In this document: piece by piece, positions 24,281-32,982 of the stretch
How positions within the stretch are numbered: the first letter of the stretch is position 1
Layout: every line of letters starts with the position of its first letter
Origin: JASHPR01 sp963844655
GTDB lineage: Bacteria; Actinomycetota; Actinomycetes; Streptosporangiales; Streptosporangiaceae
NCBI GenBank assembly: GCA_963844655.1
Contig: CAWJPA010000007.1
Span: 558,001-622,000 of the forward strand
DNA: 64,000 nucleotides
Direction of reading: 5' to 3'
Notes under the pieces: model-generated
Databases searched by the model: none
Told to the model about the DNA's origin: nothing
What the model saw: the letters and a program-made list of their open reading frames with translations, nothing else
Made by a program: the position numbers and the translations under genes

Positions 24281-24913
24281 TCAGAGTGGCGGCGTGAGCC
24301 CGGTGACGCCGAGCGCGAGGAGGTCCTCGCTGAGCTGCGGGGCCGACGTGAAGTGCAGTGCGGTGATGCCGAGGGCCCGGGCCGCCGCGACGTTCCGTTC
24401 CTGGTCATCGATGAACACGGTGGACTGCGGGGCCAGGCCGTGCCGCTGGAGCAGGATCTCGAAGATCCGCCGGTCCGGCTTGGCCACGCCCTCCAGGCCA
24501 GAGATCACGTGCCCGTCGAACCATTTCATGAACGGGAACCGGGCGCGCCGGACCGCGAAGGCGTCCGGCTCCATGTTGCTCAGCGCGTAGCAGGGCATGC
24601 CCGCCGCCTTCAGCTCCGCGAGCACCTGGACGGTCGAATCGAGCTGGCCGGCCGCCATCTCCTCGCCGCGGTTGGCCCACGCCATGATCATTTCCTGGTG
24701 ACCGGGGTGCTGCGCGGCCAGGCGCCGGCATGACTCGGTGACGTCCTCCCCAAGGTCGTGTGCGCGGTGCCAGTCCGAGGTGCAGACCCGGGCCAGGAAG
24801 TCCTCCATCTCGGCCGGATCGGCGAACAGCTGCCGGTACAGGTAGCGGGGATTCCAGTCGATCAGAACCCCGCCGAGGTCAAAGGCTACGGCGTTGATGG
24901 TCTGGTCCGGCAC
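24281..24913 (-). CDS. HAD-superfamily hydrolase, epoxide-hydrolase N-domain-like
   Basis: About 210 residues with all HAD motifs: I AVAFDLGGVLIDWNPRYLYR, II CYALSNMEPDAF, III KPDRRIFEILLQR and IV VFIDDQERNVAAARALG. This is the YihX/sEH-N phosphatase subgroup that acts on small phosphate monoesters such as sugar or haloacid relatives. GTG 24913 gives the compact N-terminus usual for the group; GTG 24931 would overlap the upstream GNAT stop. The two genes probably form a short operon (GNAT then HAD). Substrate unknown. Confidence 0.82.
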   Translation of the reverse strand: MPDQTINAVAFDLGGVLIDWNPRYLYRQLFADPAEMEDFLARVCTSDWHRAHDLGEDVTESCRRLAAQHPGHQEMIMAWANRGEEMAAGQLDSTVQVLAELKAAGMPCYALSNMEPDAFAVRRARFPFMKWFDGHVISGLEGVAKPDRRIFEILLQRHGLAPQSTVFIDDQERNVAAARALGITALHFTSAPQLSEDLLALGVTGLTPPL

Positions 24914-24917
24914 CGCG

Positions 24918-25403
24918 TCAGTATCCCGCACCGGGCCGGATGGCCTTGGTCAGCCGCACCTCTTCCTCGAGAAACCCCAGTGCGGCGTACAGCTTTCTGG
25001 CCGGGTCGTTGGCCGCGCCGGTCTCCAGGGTGATGAACGCATAGCCGCCCCGGGCGGCCCAGGCCTCGGCCGCTGCCATCAGCTCGGTGGCTATCCCGCG
25101 CCGCTCCAGGCCGGCGGCTACGATCAGCTCTCCCACGTAGGCGTCGGTCTGCCCGCTGAAGTGAGGTCGCTCGGCCAGGGTGATCACGCCCCCGATCCGG
25201 CCGTCGAGTTCGGCGACGAACACGGCGCGGCCGGGCTCGCCCGCGCTGGCCATCGAGCCCGTCACCCAGCCGGCGGCGGCGTTGGCCACGCCCACCGGAT
25301 CCCGCCATCGCGCGACCCCCTCGGTGAGCCGTGGGGCCAGGGCCAGTACCTGCTCGCGGTCCTCGGGGCGGAACGGGCGGACGCGGGCGGCAGTCTTGGT
25401 CAT
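24918..25403 (-). CDS. GNAT acetyltransferase
   Basis: A 161-residue GNAT with VRPFRPEDREQVLALAPRLTEG at the N-terminus, the acetyl-CoA site VGELIVAAGLERRGIATELM (residues about 90-109) and NDPARKLYAALGFLEEEVRL as motif B. The acceptor is unknown. It is followed within 4 bp by the HAD gene. Upstream, 107 bp separate it from the divergent DUF4287 gene; no clear operator is seen there. Confidence 0.83.
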   Translation of the reverse strand: MTKTAARVRPFRPEDREQVLALAPRLTEGVARWRDPVGVANAAAGWVTGSMASAGEPGRAVFVAELDGRIGGVITLAERPHFSGQTDAYVGELIVAAGLERRGIATELMAAAEAWAARGGYAFITLETGAANDPARKLYAALGFLEEEVRLTKAIRPGAGY

Positions 25404-25510
25404 GCCTCAGCGTGGCACACCAGGTCGCGGGTGATAAATCCGGTTTTCTGAACTTTCCGGGCCTGCCGGCGGGTGTCTTTCCGTCACCCGGGCGTCCTAG
25501 GCTGTCCGCC

Positions 25511-26104
25511 ATGGCAGCAACGCCTGACGACATGATGAGCGCGGTGAGCGCGTCGCTCGCGGCCCGCACCGGGCGGTCGCTGGACGAGTGGGTCACCCTC
25601 GTCCAGGCCTCTGGCGTCGACCCGCTCGACCAGAACGCGGTGCGCCGCTGGCTGCGGGCCGAGCACGGCGTCCCGCAGAACAGCCAGTGGGCGATCGCCG
25701 ACGCGGCGGCCCGCGCGGCGGGCTGGAAACGGCCCAGCGTCGATGAGTACATCGACAGCCAGTACACCGGGGCCAGGGCCGGCCTGCGCCCGATCTACGA
25801 CGCCCTGGCCGCTGCCATCGGCGACCTGGGCGACGACGTGACCGTCGAGGGCCGCGGCACGTACACGCCGTTCGTCCGCGGGCGGCAGTTCGCGGCGGTC
25901 GCCCCGGCCGCGAAGGACCGGGTCGACCTCGGGCTGCGGTTCGCCGACCCCCCACCCGCCTCCCCCTCCCCCTTCACTGCCTCGCGTCTCACCCCGGCCA
26001 AGGCCCCCGGGCAGGCCACGCACAAGATTGCGCTGCGCAGCGTGGCCGAGGTCGACGACGAGGTGCTTGGGCTCCTGCGTATGGCCTACGAGCAGAACGG
26101 CTAG
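25511..26104 (+). CDS. DUF4287 and DUF5655 domain protein
   Basis: The ATG at 25511 is the natural start, since DUF4287 begins close to the N-terminus (VSASLAARTGRSLDEWVTLV and VRRWLRAEHGVPQNSQWAIA, residues about 12-70). The C-terminal half from about 85 onward (RPIYDALAAAIGDLGDDVTV and RGTYTPFVRGRQFAAVAPAA) is DUF5655-like, a fold related to predicted nucleic-acid or transport proteins. 197 residues in total, soluble. No function is known. It ends 22 bp before a perfect bidirectional terminator shared with the S53 peptidase gene. Confidence 0.8.
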   Translation: MAATPDDMMSAVSASLAARTGRSLDEWVTLVQASGVDPLDQNAVRRWLRAEHGVPQNSQWAIADAAARAAGWKRPSVDEYIDSQYTGARAGLRPIYDALAAAIGDLGDDVTVEGRGTYTPFVRGRQFAAVAPAAKDRVDLGLRFADPPPASPSPFTASRLTPAKAPGQATHKIALRSVAEVDDEVLGLLRMAYEQNG

Positions 26105-26125
26105 GTCCATCCGCCCCCGGGACAA

Positions 26126-26161
26126 CAACGGTCCCGCACAGGTGCCTGTGCGGGACCGTTG
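26126..26161. terminator. Bidirectional terminator, 17-bp perfect stem
   Basis: CAACGGTCCCGCACAGG (26126-26142) pairs perfectly with CCTGTGCGGGACCGTTG (26145-26161) around a two-base TG. It sits between convergent genes (stops at 26104 plus and 26192 minus). No T-run; the long GC stem is the usual actinobacterial form. Confidence 0.88.
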
Positions 26162-26191
26162 CTCAGCGCCCGGGCGGAAGGCCCGACCCGG

Positions 26192-28189
26192 CTAGCTGCG
26201 AGCGAAATCCTCGGCCAGCTTGGTCAGGTTCGGGGTTCCGAGACCGGAGCCCACGTTGAAGACGTGGCCTGCCGTGCCTGTGTAGAACAGGTTGGTGTTG
26301 CCGTTGCTGGCCGCGTCCAGCGGGGTGAACGGTGAGTTGTGCCGCAGAGCGGACTGATAGATGGACGTGTTCCAGAATCCGATCCGGTGGCCGAGCAGCG
26401 AGTCAATGACCGCTGTCGAGCCGTTCAACTGCGGCGCCACGAAGCTGGTCCCGCCCCATCCAGCCTCGAGCGTTGCGGGAGCATCGCCGAAGGTGAAGTA
26501 CAGCAGGTAGCCGGTGAACGGGTCGGCGTTGGCCGACACGTCCGGGGTGGCCCGGCCGGTGCCGCTGCCGGTGATGACCGTCGGAGCGGGATTGAAGATC
26601 CACGCCGTCGGCAACGTGAGGCCAGGGGCGACCAGCATGTTGTCGGTCGGGGTCAGGTACTCGGTCGCGCTGAACTGGTGTGCGCTCGGCACGCCCTGCT
26701 GGTACCCGGGCGTCGGCTCGAACGTGCTGAACCCGCCGCCGGTGCCGCCCACGCCCAGTGTTGTCGCGAACGCTGCCTCTGAGGTGAACGGCTCGCCCGT
26801 GGCCGGGTCGGTGAAGTCCGCGAAGTGCGGGTCCAGCCAGTCCCAGCCCCAGGTCCGCTCGGCGGGGATGGTCGCTGAGTCGGTCGCGGTCAGCGGGATG
26901 GTGCCGGGCAGCGTGGTGCCGCCCGCCGTGGTGATCCACGGGCTGCTGTCCGGGTTCCCGGCCGACAGGTTGGTCGTCCCGAGATCCTCGAAGGCGGTAT
27001 AGGCGCCGAAGTCGCCCGCCGAGACAAAGGCGCTCTGCCCCTGCGCCGCGAGTTCGAGGAACGCATTGTCGAAGCTGTCCGCGTAAGCCGGCGTCTCGAG
27101 CCCGCTGGCGACTGCCGCTTGGATAAAGCTTTCCGACTCGCCCCAGCTCGATGAGACCGTGTCGGCGATGTTCTGGCTGGCTGCGGTGTAGAAGCCGTCC
27201 ACGAAACCGACGTCAGAGTTCGGGGCCTGGTAGACGACGATGTTCGACTGCGGGGCCAGGGCGCCGGACTGCTCCACGTCCAGGGTGGTTTCGCCCGAGC
27301 CCGACGCGTCGCTGACTGGACCGGACCCGCCGTCGACGTTGTCCAGGGTGATCCGGTTGGCCTTGGTCGTGATGCCCAGGATGTTGCTCCAGAAGAACTC
27401 AGGGGTGGCCGGGTCGACACTGGCCAGCGTCACGATTCCGATCGTCACGCCCCTACCCTTAGCCACCTTCTGCAGCGGGGTGAGGTTGTATCGCTTCGCG
27501 AAGTCCCCGGGAGTTAGGGCACCGGTCTGCACTGCGCTCGGTTTGACGCCCTTAGCCAGTGCCGGCCTGCGTACAGCGTTGCTGGCCGCCGTCGGGTAGT
27601 TGGTCAGGCCAAGGATCGCCTGCACGAACCGGGCGATGCCGCGGGGCAGCAGCGGGGACTGGGTCGTTCCGTGGATCTTCGCGGCCGGTCGGCGCGGCTG
27701 GCCGTTCCTGGCCGGGACCGCGGGAACCGTAAACTCGTGCTGGCGGACGGACAGCGCCTTGTTGAACTGGTCAGCGGTGCCGGTCGCGGTCACGTCCAGG
27801 CGATCGGCGTAAGCGCTCGTCGCGATCCCGAACTTGGCCAGGTACTTCTCCAGCACGAAGATGTTGACCGGCGTCTGGCCGAAGTTCTGCGCGAAACGGC
27901 GGACCGACAGGAAGCCGCCGCGCATCCCGCTCTCGACCTGAGCCTCAAGTGCGCCTCGGTTGCGGGCCTTCAGGATGAATGCCACGGTCTCTGGGGTGCT
28001 GCCGGGGGTGAAGACGCCGGCATTCTTCAGTGCCGCGGTGCCGATGCCTTGCGGCACGGCGACCTTCGCGCTCGGCTGGTGGGTGGCACCGCTGGCGGGC
28101 GCGGCCATGAATAGCAGCAGCGAGCCTGCTGTGCCGATGGCCAGGACCGCCCCCGTGCGGCGCTGTCTGGCCCACTCAAAGGGCTTCAC
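26192..28189 (-). CDS. Secreted S53 (sedolisin/kumamolisin-type) serine-carboxyl peptidase
   Basis: 665 residues. A signal peptide is clear (RRTGAVLAIGTAGSLLLFM, cleavage near ASGA at about 35); then an activation propeptide (about 40-190; VAFILKARNRGALEAQV, YADRLDVTATGTADQFNKAL). The catalytic domain carries Glu/Asp in SGSGETTLDVEQSGALAP (about 297-310) and the Ser in GWGGTSFVAPQLNG (about 581), with SSWGESES in between, i.e. the Ser-Glu-Asp triad of S53. These enzymes work at acidic pH outside the cell. A 290-bp AT-richer upstream region holds its promoter. Monocistronic, sharing a terminator with DUF4287. Confidence 0.9.
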   Translation of the reverse strand: MKPFEWARQRRTGAVLAIGTAGSLLLFMAAPASGATHQPSAKVAVPQGIGTAALKNAGVFTPGSTPETVAFILKARNRGALEAQVESGMRGGFLSVRRFAQNFGQTPVNIFVLEKYLAKFGIATSAYADRLDVTATGTADQFNKALSVRQHEFTVPAVPARNGQPRRPAAKIHGTTQSPLLPRGIARFVQAILGLTNYPTAASNAVRRPALAKGVKPSAVQTGALTPGDFAKRYNLTPLQKVAKGRGVTIGIVTLASVDPATPEFFWSNILGITTKANRITLDNVDGGSGPVSDASGSGETTLDVEQSGALAPQSNIVVYQAPNSDVGFVDGFYTAASQNIADTVSSSWGESESFIQAAVASGLETPAYADSFDNAFLELAAQGQSAFVSAGDFGAYTAFEDLGTTNLSAGNPDSSPWITTAGGTTLPGTIPLTATDSATIPAERTWGWDWLDPHFADFTDPATGEPFTSEAAFATTLGVGGTGGGFSTFEPTPGYQQGVPSAHQFSATEYLTPTDNMLVAPGLTLPTAWIFNPAPTVITGSGTGRATPDVSANADPFTGYLLYFTFGDAPATLEAGWGGTSFVAPQLNGSTAVIDSLLGHRIGFWNTSIYQSALRHNSPFTPLDAASNGNTNLFYTGTAGHVFNVGSGLGTPNLTKLAEDFARS

Positions 28190-28425
28190 TAGTAGATCCT
28201 CCTTGCCGATGTTCTCGGCCCGAACCGAGCGGCGTCATCGTTCAAGCCTCCGGTCGGTCGGGCGTACCGGAGGCAAGGATGCTGGCGCAAGTCGTTGGGC
28301 TCAGGCTGAGACAGCAGGTCGCTGGGCGGGAACTAAGACAGCACGCTAGACGTGCCGACCTAATCGGCCAATAGTGCAACGTAACAAACATATGACGATA
28401 ATTTACTGATTACGCTGTGCCGCCT

Positions 28426-28444
28426 TTAGCTGACTCCCAGCTAA
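28426..28444 (-). terminator. Hairpin downstream of SDR gene
   Basis: TTAGCTG-ACTCC-CAGCTAA (28426-28444) lies 36 bp beyond the SDR stop on the minus strand, in the AT-richer spacer ahead of the S53 gene. A terminator is likely though no T-run follows. The rest of 28190-28425 shows no gene; it should contain the S53 promoter, perhaps within the AT-rich run at 28378-28412. Confidence 0.4.
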
Positions 28445-28479
28445 GTGCTCAACGGAATTGGACTCGCCAGGCCAGCCGG

Positions 28480-29232
28480 TCAGCCGAAGCGGCTGGCCAG
28501 GGCCCGGAACGCGCCCGGCGCGATACCGTGCAGCCCCACAGGGAACCGCATCCACCGCGGGACAAATACCACGCTGCGGTCACGCTGTGTCGCGGTGATT
28601 ACCGCCTGCGCTATGCGTTCGGAATGAATGGGCACCGGCCTGCGCCGATCATAGGGGCGCCCGCGCCGCTCGAAAAAGGGTGTGTCAACCACGCCGGGGA
28701 CGATCAGCGAAACGCCCACGCCGCGGTCCGCAAGCTCGTAGGCGATGCTCTCCGCGAAGCAGGCGAGCCCGGCCTTGGCCGCCGCGTAGACCGCCTCGCC
28801 GCGCACCCCGGTGGCTCCGGCGATTGAGGAGACGAACACGATCCGGCCGTGGCGGCGCTCGGCCATGCCCGGGGTGAGCAGCCGGGTCAGGTGGATGGGC
28901 GCGGCGAGGTTCACCGCGATGAGCTCGTCGGCCTTCTCCGGGCTGAGCTGCTCGATGGGCCCGGCCCAGCCGATGCCCGCGTTGTTGACCAGCAGGTCAA
29001 CGTGGCCGGCCGCGCGCAGCGCCGCAGCGGCGAGCGCTGGCGGCCCGTCGGGCGTGGCCAGGTCGGCCTGCAGCGGGATGCCCCCGGTCTGCTCCGCGAC
29101 AGCAGCCAGCCGGCTGGTGTCGCGTCCCGCGATCAGCAGCCGGGCGCCTGCCTCCGCCAGGGCGCGCGCGATCGACGCGCCAATACCGGATGACCCACCA
29201 GTGACAAGCGCGACTGTTCCGGCTAGCCGCAT
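28480..29232 (-). CDS. Short-chain dehydrogenase/reductase
   Basis: From ATG 29232 a 250-residue classical SDR: VALVTGGSSGIGASIARALA (residues 6-25), NNAG at about 82, Ser in FVSSIAGATG (about 135), YAAAKAGLACFAESIAYEL (YxxxK, about 148-152), then VPGVVDTPFF. The frame extends 103 codons further upstream but that part is antisense to the CBS gene. The C-terminal 50 residues (ERRGRPYDRRRPVPIHSERI) are basic, as in SDRs that act on lipid-like substrates. Cytosolic. Spaced 70 bp downstream of the CBS gene on the same strand, so it may be co-transcribed. Confidence 0.86.
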   Translation of the reverse strand: MRLAGTVALVTGGSSGIGASIARALAEAGARLLIAGRDTSRLAAVAEQTGGIPLQADLATPDGPPALAAAALRAAGHVDLLVNNAGIGWAGPIEQLSPEKADELIAVNLAAPIHLTRLLTPGMAERRHGRIVFVSSIAGATGVRGEAVYAAAKAGLACFAESIAYELADRGVGVSLIVPGVVDTPFFERRGRPYDRRRPVPIHSERIAQAVITATQRDRSVVFVPRWMRFPVGLHGIAPGAFRALASRFG

Positions 29233-29302
29233 GTCGTCCCACTCTGGCCCACGCCGCCGACCGCCGCAAGGACTGACGTCATGCGGCCGTCGGCGCGTCG
29301 GC

Positions 29303-29740
29303 TCAGGCGTGGGCCGCCGCGTGCTCCTGATCTGCCGTGCCGCCGGCCGCCGGGGCCCCGGTCCCTCCGGGCCCGAACCAGCAGCGCACGATGTCACGCA
29401 TGGAGAGCAGCCCGATGACCTCGTGATCCTCGATGACCACCAGGTGGCGGAAGTTCCCGCGCACCATCGCAGCTGCAGCCTGCTCGAGCGTCCACTCGGG
29501 CGCGGCAAACACGACATCACCGGTACGGTGATCCGCGACAAGCTCGGTGTCCGGATCCTGCCCAGCCCCCACAGAATCGAGAATGTCGCGTTCGGTGAGA
29601 ATACCGATCCCGGCGTGCTCGGGGTCGGTCACGACCGCCGCGCCTACGTGCCGCGCTGACATCTGGCGGGAGGCCTCGCGCAGCGTGTGCGCGGGCCCGA
29701 CGGTCTGGACCACTCTGGTCATACCGTCGCGCACCTTCAT
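29303..29740 (-). CDS. Tandem CBS-domain protein
   Basis: 145 residues from ATG 29740, which has GGAGGGG about 11 bases upstream; an ATG at 29782 is an alternative. Two CBS motifs are visible: VVQTVGPAHTLREASRQMSA with GIGILTERDILDSVG, and VVFAAPEWTLEQAAAAMVRG with VIGLLSMRDIVRCW. CBS pairs bind adenosine nucleotides and regulate partners; stand-alone two-CBS proteins of this kind are common in dormancy regulons of actinobacteria, without defined biochemistry. C-terminal tail Gly/Ala rich. Confidence 0.85.
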   Translation of the reverse strand: MKVRDGMTRVVQTVGPAHTLREASRQMSARHVGAAVVTDPEHAGIGILTERDILDSVGAGQDPDTELVADHRTGDVVFAAPEWTLEQAAAAMVRGNFRHLVVIEDHEVIGLLSMRDIVRCWFGPGGTGAPAAGGTADQEHAAAHA

Positions 29741-29835
29741 GATCTTCCGGTCCCCTCCTGCTTGTGAACTTGTGACAACCATCCACCCAGCATCCGTGAA
29801 CTCACCGGGCAGGGCAAGACCCGTAGGGGCTGTCG

Positions 29836-29858
29836 CCTGCATCCCTTGGGAATGCAGG
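29836..29858 (-). terminator. Hairpin downstream of hisN-like gene
   Basis: CCTGCATCCC-TT-GGGAATGCAGG (29836-29858) pairs with a single bulged A. It lies 50-70 bp past the stop of the phosphatase gene on the minus strand and before the CBS gene, consistent with a terminator that separates them. Confidence 0.5.
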
Positions 29859-29906
29859 GGTGACCATAAATCGGTATGCGCGTATAAATCCTCCGGCGCG
29901 AATCCC

Positions 29907-30692
29907 TCAGCGCGCGGTCAGGAGGTCGAGCACCTCGGCGTGGAGGCGGCCGTTGCTGCACACCACGCTGCCGCCGTCCGGGGTCGGCTTGCCGGTCAGG
30001 TCGGTGAACGTGCCGCCCGCCTCCTCGATGATGACCTGCAGCGCGGCCAGGTCCCACAGCGAGACGTCGGGCTCGGCGGACACGTCGACCGCGCCCTCGG
30101 CCACCAGCACGTGTGACCAGAAATCGCCGTACGCGCGGGTGCGCCACGCGGTGCGGGCCAGGCTGAGGAGGCCGTCAAGCCGGCCCAGGCGCTCCCAGCC
30201 GGCCAGTTCCGAGTACGACACCGAGGCGTCCTCCAGGCTCCCCACCTGGGACACCCGGCACGCCGAGGCCTTGGTCAGGCTCCGGCCCGTCCAGGCCCCG
30301 CCGTCCCGTGCCGCCCACCACCGGCGGCCGAGCGCGGGCGCGGAGACGACCCCGGCGGTGACGTCGCCGCTGACCATCAGCCCGATCAGGGTGGCCCAGA
30401 CCGGCACGCCGCGGACGTAGTTCGCGGTCCCGTCGATGGGGTCGATGACCCAGCACCGCTTCCCGACCCCGGTCTTGCCGGATTCCTCGCCGAGCACCGC
30501 GTCGCGCGGCCGCGCCCGGCTCAGCACGTGCCGCAGTGTCTCCTCCGCGGCCAGGTCGGCGTCGGTGACCGGGGTCAGGTCGGGCTTGGATTCGACCCTC
30601 AGGTCCAGCGCCCGGAACCTGCGCATGGTGATGTCGTCCGCCGCGTCGGCCAGGACGTGGGCGAAGCGCAGGTCGTCGTCATATCCGGCCAT
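29907..30692 (-). CDS. hisN: Histidinol-phosphatase / inositol-monophosphatase family enzyme
   Basis: 261 residues from ATG 30692 (MAGYDDDLRFAHVLADAADD); the extra upstream frame is Arg-rich and rejected. IMPase motifs are VLGEESGKTG (about 66-75), WVIDPIDGTANYVRGVPVWA (about 80-99) and SLWDLAALQVIIEEAGGTFT (about 205-224), which bind Mg and phosphate. The N-terminus DAADDITMRRFRALDL with SKPDLTPVTDADLAAEE matches actinobacterial HisN, which removes phosphate from histidinol phosphate in histidine synthesis; myo-inositol phosphate hydrolysis is the alternative. It is divergent from an aldo/keto reductase gene 160 bp away. Confidence 0.82.
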   Translation of the reverse strand: MAGYDDDLRFAHVLADAADDITMRRFRALDLRVESKPDLTPVTDADLAAEETLRHVLSRARPRDAVLGEESGKTGVGKRCWVIDPIDGTANYVRGVPVWATLIGLMVSGDVTAGVVSAPALGRRWWAARDGGAWTGRSLTKASACRVSQVGSLEDASVSYSELAGWERLGRLDGLLSLARTAWRTRAYGDFWSHVLVAEGAVDVSAEPDVSLWDLAALQVIIEEAGGTFTDLTGKPTPDGGSVVCSNGRLHAEVLDLLTAR

Positions 30693-30852
30693 CGCGCGCA
30701 ACGGTACCGTGTACCGCCGGGCGCGGCCATGACCCGCTCCGGCCCGGACTGCTCCGGGTGCGGCCTTAGCCCGGTATCTCCTGGTCCGGGACGGCCTGGC
30801 GCGGGTCGGCCTGCGCCAGGCCTCGCGCGGTCGCCGGCCGTAGGTTTGCGGC

Positions 30853-31824
30853 ATGGACTACACGCATCTTGGGCGCAGCGGCGTCTCGGTCAGCAGGCTC
30901 TGTCTCGGCACCATGAACTTCGGCGCGTTCACTGACGTGGCCGAGTCGAACCGGATCATGGACCTCGCGCTCGAGCAGGGGATCAACTTCTTCGACACCT
31001 CGAACACCTACGGCCGCCCGCGGGCCGAGGGTGTCAGCGAGCAGATCATCGGGGACTGGCTCGGGGCCGGGCGCCGGGACATGGTGGTCCTGGCCACGAA
31101 GCTGTACGGCGGCAAGGGGGAGTGGCCGAACGACCGCTTCCTGTCCGCCGTGAACATCCGCAAGTCCTGCGACGACTCGCTGCGGCGGCTGCGGACGGAC
31201 CGCATCGATCTGTACCAGATGCACCACGTGGACCGGGACACCCCGTGGGACGAGATCTGGGAGGCGATGTCGGTCCTTCGCGCCCAAGGCAAGATCATCT
31301 ATGCCGGGTCGTCGAACTTCGCTGGCTGGCACATCGCCCAGGCGCAGGAGTCGGCCCGCCGCCACGGTGCGTTCGGGCTGGTCAGCGAGCAGTCCTTGTA
31401 CAACCTCGCGGCCCGCACGGTCGAGCTTGAGGTGCTGCCCGCCTGCCTGGGCTACGGCCTCGGCATGCTGCCCTGGAGCCCGCTGCACGGCGGCCTGCTG
31501 GCCGGGATCCTGCGCAAGGAGGCCGGCGGATCAGGGCGCAGCGGCGGCGGGCGGGCCGCCGAGGCCCTGGCCGGGATGCGGCCGCAGGTCGAAGCGTACG
31601 AGGCGTTCTGCGCGCAGATCGGCGAGGACCCGGCTCAGGTCGGCCTGGCCTGGCTGCTGCACCAGCCCGCCGTGACCGCGCCGATCGTCGGCCCGAGCGC
31701 GGCCGGGCAGCTGGAGGGCGCGCTGCGCGCGCTGGAGATCAGGCTGGACGACAAGGCCCTGAGCCGGCTCGACGAGATCTTCCCCGGTCCCGGCGGCCCC
31801 GCCCCCGAGGCCTACGCCTGGTAA
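30853..31824 (+). CDS. Aldo/keto reductase
   Basis: 323 residues with the aldo/keto reductase tetrad: Asp in INFFDTSNTYG (about 49) and Tyr (about 54), Lys in VVLATKLYGGKG (about 82), His in LYQMHHVDRDTPW (about 122); NADPH-binding residues in the C-terminal VTAPIVGPSAAGQLEGAL. The N-terminus MDYTHLGRSGVSVSRLCLGTM is typical of the YajO/YhdN group. It reduces aldehydes or ketones, substrate unknown. A TAGGTT hexamer ends 6 bp before the ATG, consistent with leaderless initiation. Terminates at a hairpin shared with rsgA. Confidence 0.88.
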   Translation: MDYTHLGRSGVSVSRLCLGTMNFGAFTDVAESNRIMDLALEQGINFFDTSNTYGRPRAEGVSEQIIGDWLGAGRRDMVVLATKLYGGKGEWPNDRFLSAVNIRKSCDDSLRRLRTDRIDLYQMHHVDRDTPWDEIWEAMSVLRAQGKIIYAGSSNFAGWHIAQAQESARRHGAFGLVSEQSLYNLAARTVELEVLPACLGYGLGMLPWSPLHGGLLAGILRKEAGGSGRSGGGRAAEALAGMRPQVEAYEAFCAQIGEDPAQVGLAWLLHQPAVTAPIVGPSAAGQLEGALRALEIRLDDKALSRLDEIFPGPGGPAPEAYAW

Positions 31825-31854
31825 CGCGCGCCCGCCCCTCCCGCCATCACCCCA

Positions 31855-31909
31855 CAAGGATCTTGGATACTTTTGGTCACATAGCGCACCTAAGTCTCCA
31901 AGATCTTTG
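31855..31909. terminator. Long-loop inverted repeat between convergent genes
   Basis: CAAGGATCTTGGA (31855-31867) pairs with TCCAAGATCTTTG (31897-31909) with one mismatch in 13; the loop is 29 bases and AT-rich for this genome. It lies between the aldo/keto reductase stop (31824) and the rsgA stop (31933), so it can act on both strands. Confidence 0.6.
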
Positions 31910-31932
31910 GTGGAGGCTGGGCGGGCGCGGCG

Positions 31933-32982
31933 TCAGGAGTCGTCGGTGCCCTCGCGGCTGCGCAGCAGCCTCCGCAGCGAGTCCAGCCGCGCCGCCAGCG
32001 CCCCGTTCTCATCGTGCTCGGCGACCCAGGCGTCCAGGGCGCACTCCGCCGTCAGGTGGTTGCAGTTTGGCGGGCAGTTGGCGACGCCTTCGGCCAGGTC
32101 GGGGAAGGCCGCCACGACGCGGTCGGCGGCGATATGCCCGAGGCCGAAGCTGCGCAGCCCCGGCGTGTCGATGATCCAGCCGCCGCCGGGCAGGCGCAGC
32201 GCGACCACAGACGACGAGGTGTGCCGGCCGCGCCCGGTCACCGCGCTGACCGTGCCGACCGCCCGGCCGGCATCCGGGATCAGGGCGTTGACCAGGGTGG
32301 ATTTGCCCACTCCGGAATGGCCGACGAGAACGCTGATCCGGTCGGCCAGCAGGGCCCGCAGCTCATCCAGGCTGGCTGCCGTCAGCGGCCGGCCGGTGAC
32401 CAGGTAGCGCACGCCGAGCGGCGTGTAGGCGGCGAGGATCTCGTCGGGGCTGGCCAGGTCGGCCTTGGTCAGGATGAGCAGCGGGTCCAGTCCGGCATCG
32501 TAGGCGGCGACCAGGAAGCGGTCGATCAGCCGCGGCCGCGGCGGCGGGTCGGCCAGCGCGGTCACGATGCCGAGCTGCTCGGCGTTGGCCACGATCACGC
32601 GCTCCACCGGGTCGGTGTCATCGGCCGAGCGGCGCAGCACCGACCTGCGGGGCGCGACCCGGACGATCCTGGCCAGCGTGCCCCGGTCGCCGGAGGCGTC
32701 CCCGACGATGCTGACCGTGTCCCCGACGACGACGCTCCTGCGGCCGAGCTCGCGGGCCCTCATGGCCGTGACCTCCTGGCCGGCGGCTTCACGGCCCTCG
32801 ACTACGCAGGTGTACCGGCCGCGGTCGACGGCAGCTACGAAGGCCTCGGCCGCGCCCTCATGGGCAGGCCTGCGCCGGGTGCGCGGCCGGGAGCCCTTGC
32901 CCGGGCGCACCCGCACATCGTCCTCGTCGAGGCCGGCGTACCGGTTCGGCCGGCTCAGGCCGACTCCAGCATGGCCGACCAC
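31933..32982 (-). CDS. rsgA: Small ribosomal subunit biogenesis GTPase RsgA
   Basis: 349 residues with the circularly permuted GTPase order of RsgA: an OB-fold N-domain (RYTCVVEGREAAGQEVTAMR), G4 LILTKADLAS, then G1 VLVGHSGVGKSTLVNAL, G2/G3 GRGRHTSSSVV and WIIDTPGLRSFGL, and a C-terminal zinc site (NCPPNCNHLTAECALDAW). RsgA checks maturation of the 30S decoding centre. The N-terminal segment DEDDVRVRPGKGSRPRTRRR is the actinobacterial form. Start ATG 32982 overlaps the aroA stop by 28 bp, so the pair is transcribed together, as in mycobacteria. Confidence 0.93.
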   Translation of the reverse strand: MVGHAGVGLSRPNRYAGLDEDDVRVRPGKGSRPRTRRRPAHEGAAEAFVAAVDRGRYTCVVEGREAAGQEVTAMRARELGRRSVVVGDTVSIVGDASGDRGTLARIVRVAPRRSVLRRSADDTDPVERVIVANAEQLGIVTALADPPPRPRLIDRFLVAAYDAGLDPLLILTKADLASPDEILAAYTPLGVRYLVTGRPLTAASLDELRALLADRISVLVGHSGVGKSTLVNALIPDAGRAVGTVSAVTGRGRHTSSSVVALRLPGGGWIIDTPGLRSFGLGHIAADRVVAAFPDLAEGVANCPPNCNHLTAECALDAWVAEHDENGALAARLDSLRRLLRSREGTDDS